Below, piece after piece: positions 1 through 8,767 of a DNA stretch of 64,000 bases. The notes beneath the pieces are model-generated. The model was given only the letters and a program-made list of their open reading frames with translations. It did not search any database and was not told the origin of the DNA. Positions within the stretch are counted from its first letter, which is position 1. Every line of letters begins with the position of its first letter. Made by a program: the position numbers and the translations under genes. This DNA is from Lentzea guizhouensis (GTDB lineage: Bacteria > Actinomycetota > Actinomycetes > Mycobacteriales > Pseudonocardiaceae): positions 4,340,001-4,404,000 of the forward strand of contig NZ_CP016793.1 of NCBI RefSeq assembly GCF_001701025.1. Reading direction: 5' to 3'.

Positions 1-367
1 CCTGGGACACCCGATCCCGTCCAACGGCGACCTGACGCCGTGGTCGGAGCGGGGTGTGCTGCTGCTCAACAGGGCGCTCACCGTCCAGCCCGGCAAGGCC
101 AACTCGCACCAGGGCAAGGGCTGGGAGGCCGTCACCGAGCAGGCGATCAAGGCGCTCGCCGCCCGCGACGCACCGCTCGTGTCGATCCTGTGGGGCCGCA
201 ACGCGCGCAACCTGCGTCCGCTGCTGGAACCGTTGCCCGCCATCGAGTCCGCGCACCCGTCACCGCTGTCCGCGCACTCCGGGTTCTTCGGCTCGAAGCC
301 GTTCAGCCGCGCCAACGAGCTGCTCGCGAAGCAGGGCGCCGAGCCGGTCGACTGGAAGCTCCCGTAA
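1..367 (+). CDS. ung: Uracil-DNA glycosylase, C-terminal part
   Basis: This is the 3' part of a family 1 uracil-DNA glycosylase, which removes uracil from DNA at the start of base excision repair. The 5' end lies outside the window. The visible part holds the strand [19 protein letters not shown] and the conserved segment [19 protein letters not shown], containing the H-P-S-P-L-S minor-groove loop and the following F-x-G-S/C-x-P/H-F region. The reading frame ends in TAA. The position next to rpmB, the DAK protein and recG matches ung in other actinobacteria. Confidence 0.93.
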   Translation, partial: LGHPIPSNGDLTPWSERGVLLLNRALTVQPGKANSHQGKGWEAVTEQAIKALAARDAPLVSILWGRNARNLRPLLEPLPAIESAHPSPLSAHSGFFGSKPFSRANELLAKQGAEPVDWKLP

Positions 368-409
368 TTCGCGCGTCCCGCACGCCTCACGCCACTAGCG
401 TCGCGAGGT

Positions 410-1606
410 GTGCGGGGGAATCGTGATCTGTTCATCGTCGCTGCCGGTGTGGGCGTCAGCGAGTTCGGCAACGCGCTGACGTTGCTGGTCCTGCTCTTCT
501 GGGCGACGCCGATCAGCTCGCTGCTGGTGGCCGCGATCCTGGTCGCCGAGCTGCTCCCGTTCGTCCTCGGGGCGCCTCTGGCCGGCCTGCTCGTCGACCG
601 GCTGCCCAACCGCCGCCTGCTGACCGCCGGGGTGCTCTGCCAAGGTGGCGCGATCGCGGCCATCGCACCGCTGATGGGACAGCCCGCGTTCGTGGTCGCG
701 CTGGTGCTGCTCTTCGGCTGCGGCCGTGCGGTCGCCCAGCCCAGCATGTCCGCGCTCGTGCCGCACATCGCGGGCGAGGAGCACTCCACCCGCGCCTACG
801 CGTTGATCGGCACCACCCGCAGCGTCGGCAACATCGCCGGGGTCACCGGGGGAGCGGTGCTCGCCGGGTTCTTCGGCCACCCGGCCGCGTTGCTGATGAA
901 CGGCGCGACCTTCTTCGTCTACGCGGTGCTGCTGGCGTTCATGCGGTCCGAGCGCAGGCCCACGGGTGAGCACTCGGCGCGGCCCAGCGCGCTGGCCGGT
1001 GTCCGGCACGTGCGCCAGGACGCCGTGTTGTTCGCGGCGATCCTCGGGCTGGCGTGCTTCGTCGGCGCGACGGTGGTGATCAACGTGGCCGACCCCGCCT
1101 TCGTGCGGTTCGTGCTGCACGGCAACGAGTTCCTGCTGGGCGCGATGCAGGCGTGCTGGATGGTCGGCATCATCGTCGGCAACCGGCTCGCCGCGCGGCT
1201 GACGTCGGTGTCCCAGCTCGCCCACGCGCTGGCGATCACCGGCGTGACCACGGGCGTCGCGGTGCTGATCCCGGCGACGTTCCCGTTCGTCGCGGCCGCG
1301 GTGATCGGGTGGTTCATCGGCGGTGTTTCCAACGGCGTGGACAACGTGACGATGAACGCGATCGTCCGGCTGCGGACACCGGAGGCGATGCGTGGACGTG
1401 CGTTCGCCGCGGTCGGGTCGATGGTGACCGGCGCGAACCTGCTCGGAACGGCGGCCGCCGGTGGCTTGCTGCTGGTCATGGGGCCGCGGGCGGTGTTCGC
1501 GATCGGGGGCACCGGGGCGTTGCTCGTCGGTGTGGCCTGCCTGGTGTTCGTGCGCAGGGCCCTGGAACGCGAGAAGAGCCCGGCCGAAGCCGGGCTCTCC
1601 CCGTAG
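410..1606 (+). CDS. MFS transporter
   Basis: This 398-residue integral membrane protein looks like a major facilitator superfamily permease of the MFS_3/enterobactin-exporter-like type, probably an efflux pump of unknown substrate. The sequence is almost entirely hydrophobic helices with short loops, consistent with about 12 TM segments. A loop after the second helix carries GLLVDRLPNRRLL, resembling the MFS motif A (G-x-L-x-D-R-x-x-R-R). GTG at 410 is the first plausible start. The last codons form a strong hairpin (see 1575-1598). It is convergent with rpmB. The substrate cannot be predicted. Confidence 0.85.
   Translation: MRGNRDLFIVAAGVGVSEFGNALTLLVLLFWATPISSLLVAAILVAELLPFVLGAPLAGLLVDRLPNRRLLTAGVLCQGGAIAAIAPLMGQPAFVVALVLLFGCGRAVAQPSMSALVPHIAGEEHSTRAYALIGTTRSVGNIAGVTGGAVLAGFFGHPAALLMNGATFFVYAVLLAFMRSERRPTGEHSARPSALAGVRHVRQDAVLFAAILGLACFVGATVVINVADPAFVRFVLHGNEFLLGAMQACWMVGIIVGNRLAARLTSVSQLAHALAITGVTTGVAVLIPATFPFVAAAVIGWFIGGVSNGVDNVTMNAIVRLRTPEAMRGRAFAAVGSMVTGANLLGTAAAGGLLLVMGPRAVFAIGGTGALLVGVACLVFVRRALEREKSPAEAGLSP
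1575..1598 (+). terminator. Hairpin inside the end of the MFS gene
   Basis: A perfect 10-bp stem (AGAGCCCGGC / GCCGGGCTCT) closes a CGAA tetraloop. It lies fully within the last codons of the MFS gene and ends six bases before the stop codon. It separates two convergent genes and probably terminates transcription from both sides. There is no U-tract, as is usual in GC-rich actinobacteria. Confidence 0.6.
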
Positions 1607-1625
1607 TCACGAACTGTGGCGGTGA

Positions 1626-1817
1626 TCAGCCGCGCACAACCTTGCCGGCCTTCAGGCAGGAGGTGCACACGTTGATGCGCTGGCGCTGCGAGGCCGAAAC
1701 CTTGGCGCGCACAGACTGGATGTTCGGGTTCCAGCGGCGGTTCGTCTTCCGCTGGGAGTGCGAAACCGAATGGCCGAAGCCCGGCCCCTTGCCACAGACG
1801 TCGCACACGGCAGCCAC
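1626..1817 (-). CDS. rpmB: 50S ribosomal protein L28 (zinc-binding type)
   Basis: Ribosomal protein L28, 63 residues, a small component of the large subunit. The protein has CDVC near the N-terminus and CTSC near the C-terminus, so it is the Cys4 zinc-binding form rather than the Cys-less paralog induced by zinc starvation. The G-K-x-P-x-F-G-x-S-V-S-H-S and R-R-W-N-P-N-I-Q segments are typical. The GTG at 1817 is chosen because AAGGAG lies 8 bases upstream and family members begin at this Ala-Ala-Val-Cys. An in-frame GTG at 1826 would overlap that ribosome binding site. The gene is divergent from the DAK gene. Confidence 0.93.
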   Translation of the reverse strand: MAAVCDVCGKGPGFGHSVSHSQRKTNRRWNPNIQSVRAKVSASQRQRINVCTSCLKAGKVVRG

Positions 1818-1952
1818 GTCAGCCACTCCTTCAGGTTCCTCAAGCGGTGGGTCTCGCGTCCCGGTGGGCGCGCAAGCGTGCACAAGCCTCAACCGGGCAC
1901 GGCAACCCGATCAGGGTAGCCGGTGGCCTCACCAGCGACCAAACCGGGTGGA

Positions 1953-1958
1953 TACCCT
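1953..1958 (+). promoter_or_regulatory. Putative -10 element for a leaderless DAK transcript
   Basis: TACCCT is followed by exactly 7 bases and then the ATG of the DAK-domain gene. There is no Shine-Dalgarno sequence. A -10 hexamer 7 bases before the start codon is the usual geometry of leaderless actinobacterial transcripts. No convincing -35 is visible. The same spacing occurs at coaD and smc in this window. Confidence 0.4.
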
Positions 1959-1965
1959 CCCCGCC

Positions 1966-3576
1966 ATGCAGGTCATGGATGCGGTCGCGGTGCGCAGGTG
2001 GGCGGACGCCTGCGTGCGGTCGCTGGACGCCAACCGGGCGTCGATCGACCAGATCAACGTCTTCCCCGTGCCCGACGGTGACACGGGGACGAACCTGCTG
2101 CACACGATGCAGTCCGCGCTGGACGCCCTGCTGCGCTCGCCCATGACCACCGTGGGCGAGGCGCTGTCGGCACTGGCCCGCGGCGCGCTCGCCGGGGCCC
2201 GCGGCAACTCCGGCGTGATCCTGTCGCAGGTGCTCAGGGGCCTCGCGGAGACCGTGCAGGGCGTCTCGGTGGTGTCCGGGTCGGCGCTGCGCAAGGCCCT
2301 GCAGCGGTCCGACGAGCTGGCCACGGCGGCGGTGTCCAAGCCCGTGCCGGGCACGGTCCTGTCGGTGCTGCACGCGGCCGCCGAGGCAGCCCGTGACTGC
2401 CCGTCCGACGAGCTGGACGAAGTGGTCGTGGCGGCCTCGCGCGCGAGTGCCGTGGCGTTGGCCGACACACCCCGCCAGCTGGCCGTGCTGGCCAAGGCCG
2501 GGGTGGTCGACGCGGGTGGCCGCGGCCTGGTTGTGTTGTTGGACACACTTGCCGCCGTGATCACTGGGCAGACCGTCGAGACGCCCGTGGACGCGCCGCT
2601 GGTGCCGCGCACGCCCGAGTCGCTCACGACCGAGCGGGAGAGCGGCTCGGCGGAGTTCGAGTACGAGGTCATGTACCTGCTCGAAGACACCTCCGAGGAG
2701 GCCGTGGCGGAGCTGCGGACCTCGTTGAACGGGCTCGGCGACTGCGTGTCCGTGGTGGGCGACGGCGTGTCCTTGTGGACCGTGCACGTGCACTGCAACG
2801 ACATCGGCGCGGCCATCGAGTCCGGTGTGCGCGCTGGGCGGCCGCACCGCATCACGGTGGCGCGGTTCGCCGACCAGATCGCTGCGCAGGCGTCCAGGTT
2901 CGTGCAGGACCGGGCGATCGTCGTGGTCGCGAGTGGCGCGGTGGACCTGTTCCGCGCCGAGGGAGCCACGGTGTTCGACCTGGCTTCTTCTTCGGCGACG
3001 CCCACGGACCTGTTGTCCGCCATCGTGTCGACGCGCGCGCGTCACGTCGCCGTGCTGCCGGGCGACCCGGACATCCGTGAGGTGCTGGACGAGGCCGTGG
3101 CGTACGCACAGGCCGCAGGGCAGGACGTGGTGGTGGTGCCGACGTTCTCGCCAGTGCAGGCCCTCGCCGCGTTGGCGGTGCACGACGCTTCCCGCCGCGC
3201 CGGTGACGACGTTGTCGCGATGGCGGAAGCCGCTGCGGCCACCCGTCGCGGTGAGCTCGCGATCGCCGCCGACGAGGCCATCACCTGGGTGGGCCGCTGC
3301 CAGCCGGGCGACCTGCTGGGCATGCTGGACGGCGAAGTCGTGCTGATCGAACCCGGCCCCGCCGCGCGGGAGCCGGTGCTGGACCTGTCCTGCCGCCTGG
3401 TCGACCGCATGCTGTCCGGCGGCGGCGAGCTGGTGACCGTGCTGCTCGGCGCCGACGCCCCCGACGGCCTGGTGGAGGTGCTGGAGGACCACCTCCGCAT
3501 CACCCATCCGGAGGTCGAGGTGACCGCGTATCCGGGCGGTCAGCCGGACGCGGTCATTTTTGTCGGTGTCGAGTAG
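1966..3576 (+). CDS. DAK/DhaL domain protein (FakA/YloV-like)
   Basis: A 536-residue protein with an N-terminal DhaL (DAK2) nucleotide-binding domain and a C-terminal domain of the FakA/YloV type. FPVPDGDTGTN at residues 33-43 holds the Asp residues that bind Mg-ATP in DhaL and FakA, and GARGNSGVILSQ follows near residue 80. In Firmicutes FakA uses this fold to phosphorylate fatty acids held by FakB; whether the actinobacterial proteins do so is inference. The start is ATG 1966, with a possible leaderless promoter. The gene lies between rpmB and recG, as Rv2974c/Rv2975c do in M. tuberculosis. Confidence 0.85.
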   Translation: MQVMDAVAVRRWADACVRSLDANRASIDQINVFPVPDGDTGTNLLHTMQSALDALLRSPMTTVGEALSALARGALAGARGNSGVILSQVLRGLAETVQGVSVVSGSALRKALQRSDELATAAVSKPVPGTVLSVLHAAAEAARDCPSDELDEVVVAASRASAVALADTPRQLAVLAKAGVVDAGGRGLVVLLDTLAAVITGQTVETPVDAPLVPRTPESLTTERESGSAEFEYEVMYLLEDTSEEAVAELRTSLNGLGDCVSVVGDGVSLWTVHVHCNDIGAAIESGVRAGRPHRITVARFADQIAAQASRFVQDRAIVVVASGAVDLFRAEGATVFDLASSSATPTDLLSAIVSTRARHVAVLPGDPDIREVLDEAVAYAQAAGQDVVVVPTFSPVQALAALAVHDASRRAGDDVVAMAEAAAATRRGELAIAADEAITWVGRCQPGDLLGMLDGEVVLIEPGPAAREPVLDLSCRLVDRMLSGGGELVTVLLGADAPDGLVEVLEDHLRITHPEVEVTAYPGGQPDAVIFVGVE

Positions 3577-3590
3577 TTCAATGGGACGCG

Positions 3591-6500
3591 ATGATCTCCT
3601 TCGACGACAAGCTGCAGCCGTTGCTCGGCAAGAAGTCCGCCGACGCACTGGAGACCGGCCTCGGCCTCACGACGGTCGGTGACCTGCTGCGCCACTACCC
3701 GCGCCGCTACGACGAGCGCGGGCAGCTGACCGACATCAAATCGCTGGAAATCGACGAGCACGTCACGGTGCAGGCCGAGGTCCGCAAGTGCCAGAAGCGG
3801 CAGATGAAGGCGCGCCGCGGCCAGATGACCGAGGCCGTCATCACCGACGGCACCTCCGAGCTGCACCTGGTGTTCTTCGGCAAGCCGGCGTTCGTCGCGG
3901 AGAAGGAGCTGCTGCCGGGCACCAAGGCGTTGTTCGCCGGCAAGGTCGGCCGCTACCGGCAGAACCTGCAGCTGGTGCACCCGGCGTTCGAGATCCTCAC
4001 CCCGGAGTCGGACAGCTCCGCGTTCCTGCAGGCGTTCCTGCCGGTCTACCCGGCCTCGCAGCACATCAACACGTGGAACATCGCGAACTGCGTGAAGCAG
4101 CTGCTGGAGGTCTGGGACGGCGTGCAGGAGGACCCGCTGCCCGCCGGCTTCCGCGCCGAGCACGGCCTGATCGGCCTCGAGGAGGCCCTGCGCGCGATCC
4201 ACCGGCCGGAGAGCTGGGCGCAGATCGCCGTGGCACAGCAGCGGCTGAAGTGGGACGAGGCGCTGGCCGTCCAGCTCGCCCTGGCCCAGCGCCGCAAGTC
4301 CGCCACGGCCCGCCCGGCCCCGTCCTGCGCCCGCCGTCCCGGCGGCATCCTGGACGCGTTCGACGCGCGCCTGCCGTTCACGCTGACCGCGGGCCAGGTG
4401 TCGGTCGGTGAGCAGATCTCCTCCGACCTGGCCTCGGTCGTGCCGATGAACCGCCTGCTGCAGGGGGAAGTGGGGTCTGGCAAGGCGCAACCCCTGGACT
4501 CCCTGGTGCTCACGCCCTCCGGTTTCCGTCGAATGGGGGACATGGCCGTCGGCGACGAGGTGGTCGCGGCGAGCGGTGAGGTCACCGTGGTCACCGGGGT
4601 GTTCCCCCAGGGCGAGCGGGACGTGTACCGCGTGGTGCTCTCCGACGGTCGCAGCGTGGAGTCCGACCTGGAGCACCTCTGGGCGGTGAACACGACGGTG
4701 CGCCGTGACCGTGGGAACCCGCTCAAGGTGCTGACCTTGAAGGAAATCCGGGACGACCTCACGACCTCCGGCGGTGGGTCGAAGTGGTACCTGCCCACCG
4801 TGAACGCGCCAGAGCTGGACTGCGTGACCGAACGGCCGCTGGACCCGTACCTGCTGGGCTTGCTGATCGGGGACGGCTCACTGCTGCACGGCCGAGTGAT
4901 GTTCACCACGGCAGACCCGGAGCTGCTGGTCGAGCTGATGGCGGTCATGCCGCAGGGCGCGCACCTCGCCAAGCCGGAGTGGGCTAGGAAGTACGACTGG
5001 TTCGTGAACGGGCGCAGGAAGGGCACGAACCCGGTTCTCAAGGCATTGCGGGAGCTCGGGGTCTATGGTCACACCGCACGGGACAAGTTCCTTCCCGACA
5101 ACTACCTCGTCGCCCCGATCAAGGTTCGCCACGCGCTGTTGCAGGGGTTGTTGGACACCGACGGCACGCTTGACCGCGAGCGGGGCTCGAACGTCACCTT
5201 CTCGTCGGCGTCGGCACGGCTCGCCGAACAGGTCGCCTGGCTGGCCGAGTCGCTCGGCGGTACCGGCAGGCTTCGTCCGACGACGAAGATGGGCAACACC
5301 TATTACCTGGTGAGCGTGCGCCTGCCGAACGAGTTCCCGCCGTTCCGGTTGACGCGGAAGGCTGAACTGGTCAAGGAGCGCACGAAGTACGAAAAGCCTG
5401 TTCGTGCGATTCGCGCAGTCGAGTTCGTGGGGCGCAAGCCCGTTCAGTGCATCTCGATCGCCCATCCGGACCGGCTCTACGTCACAGACCACTTCGTGGT
5501 CACCCACAACACCATGGTCGCGTTGCGAGCCATGTTGCAGGCCGTCGACGCCGGCCGGCAGGCCGCCATGCTCGCGCCGACCGAGGTCCTCGCCGCCCAG
5601 CACGCCCGTTCGCTCGCGGAGATGCTCGGCGACCTCGCCCAGGCGGGCCAGCTCGGCGCCGCCGAGACCGCGACCCGCGTGACGCTGCTGACCGGTTCGA
5701 TGAACACCGCCCAGCGCCGCCAGGCGTTGCTGGACATCGTGACCGGCGAGGCCGGCATCGTGGTGGGAACGCACGCGATCATCCAGGAGAAGGTCGAGTT
5801 CCACTCCCTCGGCCTGGTCGTGGTCGACGAACAGCACCGCTTCGGCGTCGAGCAGCGCGCCGCGCTGAGCGCCCGTGGCGAACGCGAGAACCCGCACGTC
5901 CTCGTCATGACCGCGACCCCGATCCCGCGCACGGTCGCCATGACCGTCTACGGCGACCTGGAGGTCTCGGCCCTGCGCGAGCTGCCGGGCGGCCGTTCCC
6001 CGATCAAGACCTCCGTCGTCCCCGTCCGCGAGAAACCGGCCTGGCTCGACCGCGCCTTCGCCCGCGTCCGCGAGGAGGTCGCCGCCGGCCACCAGGCCTA
6101 CTTCGTCTGCCCCCGCATCGGCGACGGCGACGACGACCCCAAGGGCCCCGACGACGAGGGCAAGCGCCCCGCACTGTCCGTTGTGGACGTCGCGAACACC
6201 CTCGCGGCGGGCCCCCTGCGCGGGCTGCGCATCGAGATCCTGCACGGCCGCATGCCCCCGGACGAAAAAGACGCCGTCATGCGCGCCTTCTCCGCCAACC
6301 AGGTCCAGGTCCTGGTCGCCACCACCGTCATCGAGGTGGGCGTGAACGTCCCGAACGCCACCGTCATGGCCATCATGGACGCCGACCGCTTCGGCGTCTC
6401 CCAGCTCCACCAGCTCCGCGGCCGCGTGGGCCGAGGCTCAGCCCCCGGCCTCTGCCTCCTGGTCACCGAAATGCCCGAGATGACGGCCACCATGGAACGG

Positions 6501-6779
6501 CTCCGCGCCGTCGAGTCCACCCTGGACGGCTTCGAGCTCGCCCAGCTCGACCTGGAGCTCCGCCGCGAGGGCGACATCCTCGGCGCCGCCCAGTCCGGCA
6601 AGCGCTCGGGCCTCAAGATGCTCTCCCTGCTGCGCGACGAGGACATCATCGCCGACGCCCGCACCGCCGCCCAGACCGTCATCGACGCAGACCCCGACCT
6701 CACCGCCAACCCCGGCCTGGCCGGCATGGTGGCCACGCTGATGACCGACGACCGAGCCGACTTCCTGGAGAAGGCCTGA
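3591..6779 (+). CDS. recG: ATP-dependent DNA helicase RecG precursor with intein
   Basis: RecG is a superfamily 2 helicase that reverses stalled replication forks and branch-migrates Holliday junctions. The precursor has 1062 residues. Removing the intein (299-640) leaves about 720, close to the usual actinobacterial length. The N-terminal wedge/OB region covers roughly residues 55-150. The Walker A motif GEVGSGK is split from its Thr by the intein. Later motifs include DEQHRFGVEQR (motif II, near residue 745), VMTATPIPRT (motif III) and QLRGRVGRG (motif VI, near 941). The frame is open throughout, so a functional helicase requires protein splicing. The start is ATG 3591, 15 bases after the DAK stop. 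Confidence 0.95.
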   Translation: MISFDDKLQPLLGKKSADALETGLGLTTVGDLLRHYPRRYDERGQLTDIKSLEIDEHVTVQAEVRKCQKRQMKARRGQMTEAVITDGTSELHLVFFGKPAFVAEKELLPGTKALFAGKVGRYRQNLQLVHPAFEILTPESDSSAFLQAFLPVYPASQHINTWNIANCVKQLLEVWDGVQEDPLPAGFRAEHGLIGLEEALRAIHRPESWAQIAVAQQRLKWDEALAVQLALAQRRKSATARPAPSCARRPGGILDAFDARLPFTLTAGQVSVGEQISSDLASVVPMNRLLQGEVGSGKAQPLDSLVLTPSGFRRMGDMAVGDEVVAASGEVTVVTGVFPQGERDVYRVVLSDGRSVESDLEHLWAVNTTVRRDRGNPLKVLTLKEIRDDLTTSGGGSKWYLPTVNAPELDCVTERPLDPYLLGLLIGDGSLLHGRVMFTTADPELLVELMAVMPQGAHLAKPEWARKYDWFVNGRRKGTNPVLKALRELGVYGHTARDKFLPDNYLVAPIKVRHALLQGLLDTDGTLDRERGSNVTFSSASARLAEQVAWLAESLGGTGRLRPTTKMGNTYYLVSVRLPNEFPPFRLTRKAELVKERTKYEKPVRAIRAVEFVGRKPVQCISIAHPDRLYVTDHFVVTHNTMVALRAMLQAVDAGRQAAMLAPTEVLAAQHARSLAEMLGDLAQAGQLGAAETATRVTLLTGSMNTAQRRQALLDIVTGEAGIVVGTHAIIQEKVEFHSLGLVVVDEQHRFGVEQRAALSARGERENPHVLVMTATPIPRTVAMTVYGDLEVSALRELPGGRSPIKTSVVPVREKPAWLDRAFARVREEVAAGHQAYFVCPRIGDGDDDPKGPDDEGKRPALSVVDVANTLAAGPLRGLRIEILHGRMPPDEKDAVMRAFSANQVQVLVATTVIEVGVNVPNATVMAIMDADRFGVSQLHQLRGRVGRGSAPGLCLLVTEMPEMTATMERLRAVESTLDGFELAQLDLELRREGDILGAAQSGKRSGLKMLSLLRDEDIIADARTAAQTVIDADPDLTANPGLAGMVATLMTDDRADFLEKA
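4485..5510 (+). mobile_element. Class 3 (WCT-type) intein with LAGLIDADG homing endonuclease, in RecG
   Basis: A 342-residue intein sits in the P-loop of RecG, between Lys298 and the conserved Thr641. It starts with Ala, not the Cys or Ser that class 1 inteins need. It carries the three class 3 signature residues: Trp66 in block B (EHLW), Cys322 in block F (VQCISI) and Thr340 in block G (VVTHN), followed by Asn342 and Thr at +1. Two dodecapeptide motifs, LLGLLIGDGSL and LLQGLLDTDGTLD, keep their acidic residues, so the homing endonuclease looks intact. In class 3 the block F Cys makes the first nucleophilic attack. The mechanism is known for the class; splicing here is inferred. Confidence 0.92.
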
Positions 6780-7111
6780 CGCCGACGACTCCTGCGCAGG
6801 CTGGCGCAGGGGTCCCCTCCGCAGCTGGGTCCCCCGCGACCCAACGTACCGAGCAGGTCTGACAATTCTCAGAACGCTCACGCACGCCAGCCGAAGCCGA
6901 GCCCGGCCGAGCCGAGCTGAAGACGAGCCGGGCCGAAGCCGAGCCCGGCCGAGCGAGGCTCGATGCATTTCCCGCAGCACGGCACAGCCGTGCCTTGCCG
7001 GGTGATTGAGCGAAGCGAGACGAGTGCCCGCTCAACCCCGCACCCAAGGTGATCGACCTGGTACGGACCCCAGCCCCGCACCCAAGCCACCACAACCACC
7101 GGTCTCTGCGG
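6780..7111. repeat. Gene-free gap with dispersed and direct repeats
   Basis: This non-coding stretch lies between convergent recG and the coiled-coil gene. Bases 6796-6864 match 13629-13697 in inverted orientation (53 of 69 positions by hand alignment, ungapped). A 23-base unit starting GCCGAAGCCGAGCCCGG is repeated perfectly at 6890-6912 and 6932-6954, in a longer tract of GCCGA-type repeats. A hairpin GCACGGC-aca-GCCGTGC occupies 6977-6993 and may terminate recG. CCCCGCACCCAAG occurs twice further on. I see no credible gene. Confidence 0.6.
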
Positions 7112-7141
7112 GGAACGGGAGCGCTGGCCCCCGTTCCCCAC
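7112..7141 (-). terminator. Terminator hairpin after the coiled-coil gene
   Basis: A perfect 10-bp stem GGGGAACGGG / CCCGTTCCCC with a 10-base loop lies 4 bases beyond the stop codon of the minus-strand coiled-coil gene. The position and stem strength fit an intrinsic-type terminator, possibly acting in both directions. Confidence 0.65.
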
Positions 7142-7145
7142 CTGA

Positions 7146-8534
7146 TCAGCTCCGCGGACGCTGCTTCGGCAACTGCTCGGTCTTCGGCTCAGAGCCACCA
7201 GACCCACCGGAGTCACCCGAAGCGGCAGCCTCCTCAGCCGCAGCATCGGAGTCCACCTCGGACGACGGCAGCGGCTTCAACACCGTCATCGCCGCCTCCA
7301 CCGCAGCCTGGGCCGCGTTGAACTGCTTCGTCAGGTTGTCATGCGCGGAACGCAGCGCGGCCTCCCGCTCGGCGGCCACCTCCGCCCGCTGGTCGGCGTC
7401 GGCCTGCAGGCGGGTGGCCTTCTCCTCCGCCTCACGCACCAGACCGGTCGCCTTCTCCTGAGCGACGCGGACCAGGCCCACAGCCTTCTCGTCGGCCTCG
7501 CGCACACTGGCGGCAGCGCGCGACTCGGCCTCGGTCACCAGCGCGGTCGACCTGGTCTCGGCGTCGCCGACGAGCTTCGTGGCCTTGGCCTCCGCCTCGC
7601 TCACCAGCGCGGCGGCCGCGGCGGTGGCGTCGGCCGTGGTCTTCTCGACCCTGGCGAGCGCGTCGGCCTCCAGCTCGGCGATCGTCTTCTCGGTCTCCGC
7701 CTGCTTGGCCTTCAGCGTCTCGTCGAGCTTCCGCAGCGCCTCGGCGCGGGTGGCCTCGGTCTCGGCGGCGATGCGGTCGGCCTCGGCGCGGGCGTCGGCG
7801 AGGACCTTCTGGTGCTCGGCGGTGAGCGTCGCCTTGAGGCCGTCGTACTCCTTGTCGAGCTGGTCGTGGTAGGCCTTGTACTTCTGGTCCAGCTCGACGC
7901 GGCGGGCGTCCAGGTCGGCGGAGCGGCGTTCGAAGTCGGCGGTCACGCGCTCGCCGGCGGCGCGGGTCTCGGCGACGAGGGCCTCGTGCTCGGCCGTGAG
8001 CTTCGTGCGCAGCGCCTCGAACTCGGCCTCCAGCTCGGTGCGGCGCTCGGTGAACTGCTTCTCCAGCTCGGTGGTGCGCTGCTGGTGCGCGACCTCCAGC
8101 TGCTTGCGGCGCGCCTCGGTCTCGGCGAGCATCCGCTGGTGGTTCTCGCGCTGGTCCGCGGCGTACTTGTCGGCCTCGGCGCGGGTCGCGTTCGCGGCGT
8201 CGAGGGCGCCCTTGCGGATGTCGGCGATCTCCTCCTCGGCCAGCGTCATCATCACGCGCACGCGTTCGGTGACGTTCGAGGCGTCGACCGGCCGGTTGGC
8301 GAGGTTGTGGAGCTGCATCCTGGTCTTGTCGAGGTCGGCGCGCATGGTGTTGAGCAGCTTCGTCAGCTCCGCCACCTGCGCCGCCGCCGCGTCGCGCGAC
8401 CTGTTCGAGTTCTTGAGGTCGAACTCCAAACGGGTTACCCGTTCGTTCACCTGTCGCTGGTTGTAACCACGGAGGACAACGTCGAAATGCGGTGTGCGGG
8501 CAGTAGGCTGCCCGGCTCCATCAGCCCCGGCCAT
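7146..8534 (-). CDS. DivIVA-domain long coiled-coil protein (FilP/Scy-like)
   Basis: A 462-residue, almost wholly coiled-coil protein. The N-terminal part contains HFDVVLRGYNQRQVNERVTRL, which resembles the DivIVA-type membrane/pole-targeting segment found in actinobacterial Scy/FilP-like proteins. The rest is heptad-rich and full of Ala, Glu, Lys and Arg, with repeats of the form VxEAExKATxLV. The tail after about residue 430 is acidic, then Ser/Gly-rich and probably disordered. A role in polar growth or as a cytoskeletal scaffold is inferred. ATG 8534 is chosen (GGGTGAG upstream); in-frame upstream starts as far as 8591 cannot be excluded. Confidence 0.75.
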   Translation of the reverse strand: MAGADGAGQPTARTPHFDVVLRGYNQRQVNERVTRLEFDLKNSNRSRDAAAAQVAELTKLLNTMRADLDKTRMQLHNLANRPVDASNVTERVRVMMTLAEEEIADIRKGALDAANATRAEADKYAADQRENHQRMLAETEARRKQLEVAHQQRTTELEKQFTERRTELEAEFEALRTKLTAEHEALVAETRAAGERVTADFERRSADLDARRVELDQKYKAYHDQLDKEYDGLKATLTAEHQKVLADARAEADRIAAETEATRAEALRKLDETLKAKQAETEKTIAELEADALARVEKTTADATAAAAALVSEAEAKATKLVGDAETRSTALVTEAESRAAASVREADEKAVGLVRVAQEKATGLVREAEEKATRLQADADQRAEVAAEREAALRSAHDNLTKQFNAAQAAVEAAMTVLKPLPSSEVDSDAAAEEAAASGDSGGSGGSEPKTEQLPKQRPRS

Positions 8535-8767
8535 ATGGCTCACCCTACCGAGATTGTGACCATGATCGTCACTCGATCTGGTTAAACCCACTACCGGCCG
8601 GAGTCTGACCGGGTGGTGGGTATCCGCCCAGGCCTGAAACCGCGAGAATCCTCACGAACAAGACCGATCAGGATGATACCCATCACGTGAGACAGTCCTC
8701 CCAACAGGCAAGAGTCGCACGGTAACGTGCCTGAACTGACCGTCGAGCAACTCCGGGAGGGCAACGG

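Noticed and set aside
1818..1892. N-terminal extension of rpmB to 88 residues
   Set aside because: The extension would include the AAGGAG ribosome binding site and is not seen in L28 proteins.
6880..7100. Short repeats considered as CRISPR
   Set aside because: Only two 23-base copies with a repetitive, not unique, spacer and no cas genes.
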